Source of the DNA: Bacteroidales bacterium
Lineage (GTDB): Bacteria > Bacteroidota > Bacteroidia > Bacteroidales > GWA2-32-17
Length of the DNA: 48,725 nucleotides
NCBI GenBank assembly: GCA_026417155.1
Contig: JAOADU010000015.1
Location: 1-48,725, forward strand
Direction: 5' to 3'
Shown: in pieces, positions 39,435 through 48,725 of the stretch
Position numbering within the stretch: the first letter of the stretch is position 1
How the letters are laid out: every line of letters starts with the position of its first letter
Position numbers and translations under genes: made by a program
The notes under the pieces: model-generated
What the model was told of the DNA's origin: nothing
The model's input: only the letters and a program-made list of their open reading frames with translations
The model's database searches: none

Positions 39435-40115
39435 ATGAAACAAATCATCGGTATAATACTTTTGTTGTTTAATAATTTGTTGGCTCAAACAATTGAACCT
39501 ACGGAACAAAATGCATTGATAAATATTGAAGTTACAGATTTTAAACAAAATGCACATCCTAACGAACAAATATGGCTTATATCGAAAAAAACTTCAAAAA
39601 AATATTTTGTTAAGACCGATCAAAAAGGGAAAGGAAAAATTCTTTTGCCCGAAGGCGATACTTATGATATTGAATATCGCGATTTTATGGAACAGCAAAA
39701 TTATTCAACTATAACAATACCAGATCAACCGGGAGCATATACGTATGAATTAAAAATAAAATTCGAACCTGCCAAAACGTACGTGCTTAAAAATGTTCAT
39801 TTCGAAACGGGGAAAGCGTCATTAACAGCATCGTCATATACAGCGTTAAATCAGTTGGTAGAAGCGATGAAAGCCAAACCTACTTTAGTTATTGAAATTG
39901 CAGGACACACAGATAATGTAGGTACTTATGAAACAAATTTGCAACTTTCGCAAGCAAGAGCCGAAACAGTTAGAAATTATTTAATATCAAAAGGGATTGC
40001 TGCAGAAAGGATAATAGCCAAAGGATACGCCGATACGCAACCGATTGCAACAAACGAAACAGAACAAGGTAGAGCCAAGAATCGTCGAACCGAAGTTAGA
40101 ATAATTAAAGAATAG
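39435..40115 (+). CDS. OmpA family protein
   Basis: Start moved to MKQIIGIILLLFNNLLAQ signal peptide; C-terminal YVLKNVHFETGKASLTASSYTALNQLVEAMKAKPTLVIEIAGHTDNVGTYETNLQLSQARAETVRNYLISKGIAAERIIAKGYADTQPIATNETEQGRAKNRRTEVRI. Confidence 0.95.
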   Translation: MKQIIGIILLLFNNLLAQTIEPTEQNALINIEVTDFKQNAHPNEQIWLISKKTSKKYFVKTDQKGKGKILLPEGDTYDIEYRDFMEQQNYSTITIPDQPGAYTYELKIKFEPAKTYVLKNVHFETGKASLTASSYTALNQLVEAMKAKPTLVIEIAGHTDNVGTYETNLQLSQARAETVRNYLISKGIAAERIIAKGYADTQPIATNETEQGRAKNRRTEVRIIKE

Positions 40116-40165
40116 TTTGTTTATTTTTTAATAAATCACTTATTTTGTGTTAATTAAAAAAAATA

Positions 40166-42556
40166 ATGCCATTCATGGTTACAAAGTTCTTCTTATTATT
40201 ATTTTTTGTAGTAGTTAATTTGCCTTTGTTTTCACAGCGTCAGAGCGATCAATTTATTGAAAAATTTTTAAAGGCTGAGCGTCTGATAGAAAAAGGCGAT
40301 TTCCCTTCGGCATTAGTTATCTACAAAGAATTATTAGCAGAACAGCCCGATAATGCCAATCTGAATTTTAAAATGGGATTCTGTTATTTGAATACAGTAT
40401 TAGAGAAAAATAAAGCTATAGAATATCTCGAAAAAGCCGTAAAAGATATAGAAAAAGATGCCGATATAGACGATCCTGAAGAATTAGCAGCCCCTGTAGA
40501 AGCATGGTATTTTTTAGCTAAAGCATATCATCATAATTATCAATTTAACAAGGCAATAGAAATTCTTGATTCTTTAAAACAAGCAATCCCCAATTATAAA
40601 AAAGAATTTACAGAAAATATTGATGAGTTGTATGAATATTGTAAAAATGGAATAGAACTAATGAAGTACCCAATACAAATGCAGATTACAAATCTTGGCG
40701 GAATAATAAATACAGAATTTGACGAACATAGTCCTGTATTTTCAGCTGATGAAACAACTTTAATTTTTACATCAAAGCGTAAATCTGAATTACATAAAAC
40801 ACAAACCGAAGACGGACAATATTATGAAGACATTTATATTTCACAAAAGTTGTCCGATGGGCAATGGACACAGCCACAACCAATAAGTCAAAAAATAAAT
40901 ACTCCGGGGCATGAAGCTTCCATTGGTTTATCGCCCGATGGACAAGAACTATATATTTATCGCGACGAATCAACATATTTAAATCCGCGTGATGGAAACA
41001 TTTATGTTAGTTATTTACAAGGCGATGAATGGACAACACCAGAAAAAATTGCTATAAATACAAAATACAACGAAAATCATGCAAGTATTTCAGCCGATGG
41101 ACAGGAATTGTTTTTCACTAGCGATCGTCCTGGTGGTTATGGGGGAATGGATATATATTTATCGAGGCGATTGCCAAATGGGAAGTGGGGAATACCTATG
41201 AATGTAGGTCCTAAAATTAATACCAGCAAAGATGAGATAAGTCCGTTTATTCATCCCGATGGTGTAACCTTATTTTTTAGTAGTAAAGGACACAATAGCA
41301 TGGGCGGACACGATATTTTTTATGTTATTCGCGACGAAAATGGCAATTGGAATACGCCTACAAATATGGGTTATCCGATAAATACGCCTAACGACGATGC
41401 TTTCTATGTTCCTACACCGGATGGAGTTAGAGCATATTATGCGTCGCAACAAACAGGTGGCATAGGTCGCAATGATATTTATATAATTACATTACCCAAA
41501 AGCGAAGAGAAACTGCTAACGGTAATGACGGGTTATATTACAATGGGAAATCAGATGCTACCTGAAAATGTATTAATTACTGTAACTGACGAACAAACAG
41601 GAAAGCTTATCGGAACCTATACACCAAATTCGAAAACAGGAAAATATCTTTTTATTTTAAAATCGGGCAAGCGGTATATAATTACAGTAGAAAGCGATAT
41701 ATTTTTACCTTATACAGAAATTTTAGACGTAGCTGATAGTATAGCATATCAAAAAATAGAACGAGCGATTACCTTAGAACCAATAAATATTCGTTCGGTA
41801 CAAAAAGAGTATCAATATCATTTTAAATCAAATCAAACAGAACTTTCAACAGAAGAAGCATTAAGTTTTGTGAAAATTGGAAAAATAATGAAGTATTTAC
41901 CCGAATTTCAAATACAAATTGTATTACCCAAAGAAAATGTTGTTCCCGATTTGAACGAAATACGTGCTGATATAATTACCGAAAACTTAACCGATAAAGG
42001 CATTCCACTAACAAGAATTCAGGTAGTAAATCAAGCGTCGCAAGCTCCCAATGTGCTATACCTTTATATAGTAGCAAAAGATAGTGTTGTAACGCCCAAA
42101 ATGGATGCAATAGCAACGGCACCATTACCTAATGTTATACCCGATTTAAAAGAAAAACCACAACAACAAGGAAAACTTACGATATTTCCAATATATTTTT
42201 CGTTTAATAAACATATATGTCAGGCAAATGAAGAGAATTTGCATAATTTAGCTAATTGGCTTAAGAAAAACAAAAAAGCAAAAATTGAAATCATCGGATA
42301 TACTGACAATATTGGAACCGAAGAATATAATATAAAATTAAGCAAACGTAGAGCCGAATATGTAAAAAATCGCTTGGTGGCTCTAGGAATATCTAAGAAT
42401 AGAATGATAGTAAAAGCTATGGGCAAACAAAAGCCAGTGGCAAGTAATGAAACTGCCGAAGGCCGTCAATTAAATAGAAGAGTAGAATTTCGTGTAGTAA
42501 ATATGAAAAATCCAGATATAATTTTTTTGAATAAGTTACCGGTATTGAACGAGTGA
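40166..42556 (+). CDS. TPR-PD40(WD40-like)-CRD-OmpA multidomain envelope protein (PorE-like architecture)
   Basis: N-terminal TPR (AERLIEKGDFPSALVIYKELLAEQPDNANLNFKMGFCYLN); PD40 repeats (DEHSPVFSADETTLIFTSKR, HEASIGLSPDGQELYIY, NHASISADGQELFFTSDRPGGYGGMDIYLSRR, DEISPFIHPDGVTLFFSSKGHNSMGGHDIF); carboxypeptidase-regulatory-like segment; C-terminal OmpA domain GYTDNIGTEEYNIKLSKRRAEYVKNRL. Confidence 0.9.
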   Translation: MPFMVTKFFLLLFFVVVNLPLFSQRQSDQFIEKFLKAERLIEKGDFPSALVIYKELLAEQPDNANLNFKMGFCYLNTVLEKNKAIEYLEKAVKDIEKDADIDDPEELAAPVEAWYFLAKAYHHNYQFNKAIEILDSLKQAIPNYKKEFTENIDELYEYCKNGIELMKYPIQMQITNLGGIINTEFDEHSPVFSADETTLIFTSKRKSELHKTQTEDGQYYEDIYISQKLSDGQWTQPQPISQKINTPGHEASIGLSPDGQELYIYRDESTYLNPRDGNIYVSYLQGDEWTTPEKIAINTKYNENHASISADGQELFFTSDRPGGYGGMDIYLSRRLPNGKWGIPMNVGPKINTSKDEISPFIHPDGVTLFFSSKGHNSMGGHDIFYVIRDENGNWNTPTNMGYPINTPNDDAFYVPTPDGVRAYYASQQTGGIGRNDIYIITLPKSEEKLLTVMTGYITMGNQMLPENVLITVTDEQTGKLIGTYTPNSKTGKYLFILKSGKRYIITVESDIFLPYTEILDVADSIAYQKIERAITLEPINIRSVQKEYQYHFKSNQTELSTEEALSFVKIGKIMKYLPEFQIQIVLPKENVVPDLNEIRADIITENLTDKGIPLTRIQVVNQASQAPNVLYLYIVAKDSVVTPKMDAIATAPLPNVIPDLKEKPQQQGKLTIFPIYFSFNKHICQANEENLHNLANWLKKNKKAKIEIIGYTDNIGTEEYNIKLSKRRAEYVKNRLVALGISKNRMIVKAMGKQKPVASNETAEGRQLNRRVEFRVVNMKNPDIIFLNKLPVLNE

Positions 42557-42641
42557 AATCAAAATAAATATTTTTTATACTTTGTTACTTTATGGAGATA
42601 AATAGCGTCTGTATATTGTGTAATTTTGAGAAAAAAATTCA

Positions 42642-44081
42642 TTGAGGAAGTTTTTTGTAACGAATTTGTTGATAGTATTATTGCTTAACTTATTGGTTAA
42701 GCCATTCTGGATATTTGGTATCGACCGAAGTGTACAAAATACAGTAGGGAGCGAGGAATACGGTTTTTATTTTGCACTTTTTAATTTTACGCTTATTTTA
42801 AACATTTTGCTCGATTTAGGCATAACGAACTTTAATAATCGAAATATTGCCCAGCATCATCAATTGTTAAACAAGCATCTTTCCAATGTGTTATCTTTAA
42901 AATTGCTGTTGTTTGTATTTTATACCGTTGTAGTTTTTAGTATAGCTCTTATTATAGGGTATAGGGGTAGGCAGTTGTATTTGCTTATATTTCTGGTAAT
43001 CAATCAGTTTTTTTTATCGTTGATACTTTACCTGCGTTCGAATTTAAGTGCATTGCACTTATTTAAAACAGACAGTTTTGTATCTGTTTTAGACCGGCTA
43101 ATCATGATAGTGTTTTGTGCAGTTTTAATATGGCGGAATCCATTTTCTGAAAAATTTACCATAGAACAATTTGTATATGCTCAAACCTTGGCATACATGA
43201 TTGCATCTGCAATAGCATTATGGATAGTATTACATAAAGCCGGGAAAATTCATTTGCATATTGATTGGCAATTTTTTATAGTATTCTTAAAACAAAGTTA
43301 TCCTTATGCCATTCTAATATTACTCATGTCGTTTTATAATCGTATTGACGGAGTTATGCTCGAGCGTATGCTCGAGAATGGCAAAGAACAGGCAGGTATT
43401 TATGCTCAGTCGTTTAGAATTTTAGATGCTGCAACAATGGTTGCTTATTTATTTGGTGGAATTTTATTGCCCATGTTTTCGCGAATGATTAAAGAAAAAC
43501 AAGATGTTTATCCGTTGGTACAACTATCGTATAAGCTAATTATTTTACCTGTAATATTGTTTTTAGTTGTGGCATGGATATATGGATCGCAAATCATGGA
43601 TACTTTATATCATCATAATGATGATTATTCGACAAATGTATTTCGAATACTTATTTTAGGCTTATTTGCAACTTCTACTACTTACATTTATGGAACATTG
43701 CTTACTGCCAATGGAAATTTGAAGGAACTTAATCGTATGGCTCTAATAACTATGATTATAAATATTGGAATGAATCTTATTCTTATACCTCGATTTCAGG
43801 CATTAGGTTCGGCTATTTCGGCCGTTACGGCTCAATTATTTGCGGCATTTTATCAAATTATATTATCCAATAAAATCTTCAACTTTCGAACCAATTATAA
43901 ATTTATAGCACAGCTACTGCTCTATGTATTTTTCTCTGCAGGAATAGGTTTATGTTGTCATTATTACATCAGTAATTGGATAGTAAGTATTTTATTGATA
44001 GGCATTTCTGGATTATTTGTTGTGGTTGTAACAGGTATTTTAAATGTAAAAATGATAATGAAGTTTTTTGATAAAGATTAA
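42642..44081 (+). CDS. Polysaccharide flippase (MOP superfamily, oligosaccharide exporter-like)
   Basis: About 12-14 transmembrane segments, VGSEEYGFYFALFNFTLILNILLDLGITNFNNRNIA; TTG start codon (TTG AGG AAG). TAATTTTG promoter-like element at 42621-42628. Confidence 0.88.
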   Translation: MRKFFVTNLLIVLLLNLLVKPFWIFGIDRSVQNTVGSEEYGFYFALFNFTLILNILLDLGITNFNNRNIAQHHQLLNKHLSNVLSLKLLLFVFYTVVVFSIALIIGYRGRQLYLLIFLVINQFFLSLILYLRSNLSALHLFKTDSFVSVLDRLIMIVFCAVLIWRNPFSEKFTIEQFVYAQTLAYMIASAIALWIVLHKAGKIHLHIDWQFFIVFLKQSYPYAILILLMSFYNRIDGVMLERMLENGKEQAGIYAQSFRILDAATMVAYLFGGILLPMFSRMIKEKQDVYPLVQLSYKLIILPVILFLVVAWIYGSQIMDTLYHHNDDYSTNVFRILILGLFATSTTYIYGTLLTANGNLKELNRMALITMIINIGMNLILIPRFQALGSAISAVTAQLFAAFYQIILSNKIFNFRTNYKFIAQLLLYVFFSAGIGLCCHYYISNWIVSILLIGISGLFVVVVTGILNVKMIMKFFDKD

Positions 44082-44088
44082 ATACTTT

Positions 44089-44697
44089 TTAAGAAACATC
44101 TGTAATAATAAAGCCTTGAATTATATATCGTTTATGTGTATGTATTTCTAAACATAACGATCGAGTACGAAATCTTTTTAATACCTTAAATTTTCTGTTA
44201 AAAATCGAAAATGTTTGACCTGTTTGATAATCTTTAACACATTTAGTTTGTTTTGGCAAATAATGTTCTTGACTTATACAGTATTTTATTAAGTAATCTT
44301 TTGACGAAGAGTACGATGGTTGTGTTAGAAATTCATTATGAATGAAAGTTGCAATATATTCAGGAAAAATTTGTTCTTCAATGGCTTTATGTAGTAAAGT
44401 AAGAAAGTTTTGTTGCCAGGTTTTTCCGTGTGCTTTTTCTTTTCTTTGTATTTGCTTATGAGTGAGTACATGAGCAAACTCGTGCAATAATACATACAAT
44501 CGAAACCATTCGTTTAAATCATTATTTAATGTTATTCGATATTGTTGAGTTGCTGGAAAAAACTGCATAGTGCCGTATTTAGTTCTGCGCGGTTTCACAA
44601 GTGCAATAGATAAATTTGGTATTTGCGATATGAGTGGTTTAAGAAAACCGATAATTTGTTGGTTTGAAAATAAATGCGATAATGATAAAGATGTCAT
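44089..44697 (-). CDS. SprT-like domain protein (putative zinc metalloprotease)
   Basis: YVLLHEFAHVLTHKQ zinc motif, RRTKYGTMQFFPATQQYRITLNN. Confidence 0.88.
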   Translation of the reverse strand: MTSLSLSHLFSNQQIIGFLKPLISQIPNLSIALVKPRRTKYGTMQFFPATQQYRITLNNDLNEWFRLYVLLHEFAHVLTHKQIQRKEKAHGKTWQQNFLTLLHKAIEEQIFPEYIATFIHNEFLTQPSYSSSKDYLIKYCISQEHYLPKQTKCVKDYQTGQTFSIFNRKFKVLKRFRTRSLCLEIHTHKRYIIQGFIITDVS

Positions 44698-44741
44698 AAA
44701 CTTGTAAAAAAAACATGTAAATTTACACAGTTTTTGCCAAC

Positions 44742-45488
44742 ATGCGAATGTTACTTTTTCATATAGGACGATATGTATTGTTGATGAAAAAGGTTTTTTC
44801 TCGACCTGAGAAAGGCAGAGTATATATAAATCAAACTCTCGATGAACTTGTAACCATTGGTTTTAATTCGGTAGGTATTGTGGTAATTATTTCTATATTT
44901 ATGGGTGCAGTTATTACGCTGCAAACCGCATATAATTTAGAAAATCCTTTAATTCCGGTTTATTTAATTGGATTAGGTACTCGCGATTCGATGATTTTAG
45001 AATTTTCGTCAACCGTAGTTGGTTTGGTTTTAGCAGGTAAAGTGGGTTCTAATATTGCATCAGAAATTGGCACTATGCGCGTTACCGAACAAATAGATGC
45101 TCTGGAAATTATGGGAATAAACTCAGCCAGTTACTTGATTTTACCAAAAATTTTAGCTGCCGTATTCTTTTTTCCTTTTCTTACCATCATAAGCATGTTT
45201 GTAGGCATTTTTGGTGGTTGGGCGGCCGGTGTACTAACGGGCGCCATAAGTTCTACAGCGTTTATTTATGGAGTGCAATATGCTTTTGTTCCTTTTTATG
45301 TGGTATATGCGTTAATTAAAACAGTTGTTTTTGCTTTTATTATAGTGTCGGTTTCGGCATACGAGGGATATTATTGTCAGGGTGGTGCACTCGAAGTGGG
45401 ACGGGCGAGTACAAAAGCAGTGGTTTATAGTAGCTTAGTAATTCTGTTGTTTAATGTGATTATAACTCAGATGATGCTCGCCAAGTAA
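44742..45488 (+). CDS. MlaE family ABC transporter permease
   Basis: GAVITLQTAYNLENPLIPVYLIG, VVGLVLAGKVGSNIASEIGTMRVTEQIDALEIMGINSASYLILPKILAA. Confidence 0.95.
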   Translation: MRMLLFHIGRYVLLMKKVFSRPEKGRVYINQTLDELVTIGFNSVGIVVIISIFMGAVITLQTAYNLENPLIPVYLIGLGTRDSMILEFSSTVVGLVLAGKVGSNIASEIGTMRVTEQIDALEIMGINSASYLILPKILAAVFFFPFLTIISMFVGIFGGWAAGVLTGAISSTAFIYGVQYAFVPFYVVYALIKTVVFAFIIVSVSAYEGYYCQGGALEVGRASTKAVVYSSLVILLFNVIITQMMLAK

Positions 45489-46253
45489 ATGATAGACGTG
45501 CAAAACATATCAAAATCATTTGCTGATAAGGTTGTATTGAAAAATATAAATGTAGTTTTCGAAACCGGGAAAACTAACTTAATTATTGGGCAAAGCGGTT
45601 CAGGAAAAACAGTGTTAATGAAATCGTTAGTAGGTTTAATTGAAGTAGATGAAGGAAGTATAATTTACGATGGACGGAACTTTACTGCAATGAATTTTAG
45701 GGAGCGAAAAGAAGTGAGGAAGGAATTTGGTATGGTATTTCAAGGGGGAGCTTTGTTCGATTCTTTAAATGTATTACAAAATGTTTTGTTTCCGCTGAAT
45801 GTTTTCTCGACAATGTCTAAATCTGAGAAGCTCGATAGAGCCCACTTTTGTTTAAAGCGAGTTAATTTAGAGCATGCTGCCCATTTATTCCCTTCCGAAA
45901 TAAGTGGAGGAATGAAAAAACGGGTAGCTATAGCACGAGCCATTGCATTAAACCCCAAATATTTGTTTTTCGATGAGCCAAATTCTGGACTTGATCCGCA
46001 AACATCAATTGTCATTGACAATTTAATCAAAGAAATAACCGAAGAATATCAAACGACAACAATCATTAACACACACGATATGAATTCGGTAATGGAAATT
46101 GGCGAAAAAATTGTATTTATTTACAAAGGAAATAAATTATGGGAAGGAACTAAACACGATATCATGCATTCCGATTGTCCCGAATTGAATGATTTTATTT
46201 TTGCTTCAGAGTTTACTCGGCTGATAAAAAAGAATATTAAGAATCTAACTTGA
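45489..46253 (+). CDS. MlaF-type ABC transporter ATP-binding protein
   Basis: [86 protein letters not shown]. Confidence 0.95.
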   Translation: MIDVQNISKSFADKVVLKNINVVFETGKTNLIIGQSGSGKTVLMKSLVGLIEVDEGSIIYDGRNFTAMNFRERKEVRKEFGMVFQGGALFDSLNVLQNVLFPLNVFSTMSKSEKLDRAHFCLKRVNLEHAAHLFPSEISGGMKKRVAIARAIALNPKYLFFDEPNSGLDPQTSIVIDNLIKEITEEYQTTTIINTHDMNSVMEIGEKIVFIYKGNKLWEGTKHDIMHSDCPELNDFIFASEFTRLIKKNIKNLT

Positions 46254-48027
46254 GTACAGCCAAAAAAGCCGATTGGGGAACTTCTACAGTACCAATCTGG
46301 CGCATTCGTTTTTTGCCTTTCTTTTGTTTTTCGAGCAATTTTCTTTTTCGCGTAATATCGCCACCATAACATTTTGCCGTAACATCTTTTCGGAGGGGTT
46401 TTATAGTTTCTCGAGCAATAATTTTACTTCCTATTGCGGCTTGTATAGCAACTTCAAATTGCTGACGAGGGATAAGTTCGCGTAATTTTTCGCAGATTCT
46501 CCGTCCAAAAGCATAAGCATTGTCTTGGTGAATAAGTGTTGAAAGTGCATCAACTTGTTCGCCATTTAGCAAAATATCAAGTTTAACTAATTTAGCAGGA
46601 CGGTAATCGAGTGGATGGTAATCGAACGAAGCATAGCCTTTGGAGATGCTTTTTAGTTTATCATAAAAATCGAACACAATTTCGGCAAGAGGCATCTCAA
46701 AAATGATTTCAACCCGATCGGTAGTTAAATAATTTTGATTTTTTAAAATACCTCGTTTATCGATGCAAAGTTTCATGATGGCTCCTACATATTCTGCCTT
46801 AGTAATGATTTGAGCTAAAATATAAGGCTCTTCAATATGATCTATGTGAGTAACAGGTGGCATGCCCGAAGGGTTGTGTACTTCGAGCACTTCGCCCTTT
46901 GTTGTAAATACCTTGTAGGATACATTGGGTACAGTAGTTATTACGTCCATATCAAATTCCCGATCGAGCCGTTCCTGAACAATTTCCATGTGCAGAAGTC
47001 CTAAAAAGCCTCCACGGAAACCAAAACCTAACGCAGCACTCGATTCGGGAGTAAACGAGAGCGATGCATCGTTCAGTTGCAATTTTTCGAGCGAAGAGCG
47101 TAAGTCTTCATAATCGTCGGCATCTACAGGATAAATACCAGCAAAAACCATGGGTTTTACATTCTCAAAACCAGCAATAGCATGTTCGCAAGGATTTTCA
47201 ACATGAGTAATGGTATCTCCGACTTTTACTTCGCGAGCATTTTTAATTCCAGAAATGATGTATCCAACGTTACCAGCCGAAATTTCATTTATAGGTTCTA
47301 ATGAAAGTTTTAAAATACCTATTTCGTCGGCGTGATAATCTAAACCTGTATTGACGAATTTTACATGATCATTTGTTCGCAATGTTCCATTAAACACACG
47401 ATAATAGGCAATAATGCCGCGAAATGGATTGAAAACAGAATCGAAAATAAGCGCTTGCAATGGGGCATTAGGATCGCCTTTAGGTGGAGGAATTCGTTCT
47501 ATAATGGCCGCTAATATTTCATTGACTCCCATGCCGGTTCGAGCACTTGCTTCAATAATTTCGTCTCGCTTACAACCTAATAAATCCACAATTTGATCCT
47601 TTACTTCTTCGGGCATAGCGGCAGGCATATCCATTTTATTAAGGATAGGTATAACCTCAAGATTGTAATCGATGGCTTTGTATAAATTTGATATAGTTTG
47701 TGCCTGAATTCCTTGTGTAGCATCGACAACTAAAAGTGCTCCTTCGCAAGAAGCAATAGCTCGCGAAACTTCGTAACTGAAATCGACGTGTCCTGGAGTA
47801 TCTATGAGGTTTAAAATATATGTATGTCCATTGTAATTATATTGCATTTGTATAGCGTGGCTTTTAATTGTGATCCCTCGTTCACGTTCAAGTTCCATGT
47901 CGTCCAATACTTGTTCTTGCAACTGTTTCCCTGTAATAGTCCCAGTAAATTCAAGTAATCGATCGGCTAATGTACTTTTTCCGTGATCGATATGAGCAAT
48001 TATGCAAAAGTTACGAATGTGATTCAT
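46237..48027 (-). CDS. lepA: Elongation factor 4 (LepA)
   Basis: [107 protein letters not shown]. Start corrected from 48138; TATCTTTG element at 48048-48055. Confidence 0.98.
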   Translation of the reverse strand: MNHIRNFCIIAHIDHGKSTLADRLLEFTGTITGKQLQEQVLDDMELERERGITIKSHAIQMQYNYNGHTYILNLIDTPGHVDFSYEVSRAIASCEGALLVVDATQGIQAQTISNLYKAIDYNLEVIPILNKMDMPAAMPEEVKDQIVDLLGCKRDEIIEASARTGMGVNEILAAIIERIPPPKGDPNAPLQALIFDSVFNPFRGIIAYYRVFNGTLRTNDHVKFVNTGLDYHADEIGILKLSLEPINEISAGNVGYIISGIKNAREVKVGDTITHVENPCEHAIAGFENVKPMVFAGIYPVDADDYEDLRSSLEKLQLNDASLSFTPESSAALGFGFRGGFLGLLHMEIVQERLDREFDMDVITTVPNVSYKVFTTKGEVLEVHNPSGMPPVTHIDHIEEPYILAQIITKAEYVGAIMKLCIDKRGILKNQNYLTTDRVEIIFEMPLAEIVFDFYDKLKSISKGYASFDYHPLDYRPAKLVKLDILLNGEQVDALSTLIHQDNAYAFGRRICEKLRELIPRQQFEVAIQAAIGSKIIARETIKPLRKDVTAKCYGGDITRKRKLLEKQKKGKKRMRQIGTVEVPQSAFLAVLKLDS

Positions 48028-48176
48028 GTTTGACTTGAAATTTTTTGCAAAGATAATGTAAGAAATGAAATACTGAGTAATAATTGTAAAATCAATATAT
48101 TTGCAAAAACAATTAGAAATAGAATTAAAAACAAACAACCTTAGAGCTACATCAACGTCTATTTAAAAAAAATAGT

Positions 48177-48725
48177 ATGAAAAAAATAGTTGGCTTTGTA
48201 GTTTTGCTAACAATAGCTAAACTTAGTTATACACAATTAGAAGCTACACGAACAATATGGTCTGCAAAGCTTAATAATCTGAAAGCGATTATCGAAAATA
48301 AAGGTCAGGAGAAAGAAATAAATGGTCGAAAGATTTTATATGCTTATTATGGGAGTAAAGAAAAATATTTTTTTACTGAAAAAGGAATAATTATTCGGAT
48401 AGATACTTTATTACTTCCTGGGAAGTTAGCATCTGCGTATTATAAATTATTGGGGGAAGATGAAGAAATATTCGAAAAAGCTAAACTTAAGTCGCATTAT
48501 TTGTTTGCTGAATGGCAAGAAGCTAATGATAATATACAAATTATTCCAACAGGTCAAACAGAAGGCTATTATACATTTAGGGATCACTCTAATATATGTT
48601 ATGGATACAACAGGTTGATATATAAAAATGTTTATCCACAAATAGATATCGAATATTTATTGCCGAAAGATAGTTCAGGTATTAAGTACAATATAATTTT
48701 GCATCCTGGTGCCGATGTTTCGCAA
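48177..48725 (+). CDS. Secreted protein with DUF7948-like N-terminal domain, truncated at window end
   Basis: Signal peptide MKKIVGFVVLLTIAKLSYTQ; IIENKGQ near the N-terminus; YNRLIYKNVYPQIDIEYLLPKDSSGIKYNIILHPGADVSQ. TATATTTG promoter-like element at 48096-48103. Confidence 0.75.
   Translation, partial: MKKIVGFVVLLTIAKLSYTQLEATRTIWSAKLNNLKAIIENKGQEKEINGRKILYAYYGSKEKYFFTEKGIIIRIDTLLLPGKLASAYYKLLGEDEEIFEKAKLKSHYLFAEWQEANDNIQIIPTGQTEGYYTFRDHSNICYGYNRLIYKNVYPQIDIEYLLPKDSSGIKYNIILHPGADVSQ

Noticed and set aside
48028-48138. N-terminal extension of LepA ([17 protein letters not shown]...)
   Set aside because: Canonical LepA begins [19 protein letters not shown] at 48027, and a TATCTTTG promoter element lies in the extension.

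Overview
AT-rich, Bacteroidota-type (probably Bacteroidales-like) chromosomal window. I see no CRISPR array, prophage, transposase or integrase. Coding density is high. Most genes are housekeeping: queA, truB, uppP, ftsX, a glutamine synthetase, tsaB, glyA, infB-nusA-rimP, mtnA, an MlaE/MlaF pair and lepA, plus one tRNA-Lys(CTT). Between them are lineage-typical envelope and secretion genes: T9SS-sorted proteins, an M64 peptidase, a RemB/Wzi-like barrel, OmpA/PD40/TPR proteins and a DUF5686 protein. TAnnTTTG (-7) and TTTG (-33) promoter elements can be read by eye and were used to correct several over-extended ORF starts. The items most worth a second look are: (1) a cyanophycin-synthetase-like ligase that ends before the C-terminal Mur-ligase lobe and has no cyanophycinase gene beside it; (2) a three-gene secreted-protein operon containing two tandem FlgT/LPP20-like paralogs in a region with no flagellar genes; (3) a GH16-like lipoprotein translationally coupled to mtnA and a class II aldolase; (4) a PorE-like protein with a second, degenerate OmpA-like domain; (5) a perfect 10-bp hairpin just upstream of rimP-nusA-infB; and (6) leaderless or near-leaderless start arrangements. 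I found no unmistakable new defence or mobile system. All identifications come from reading motifs, not from database searches.
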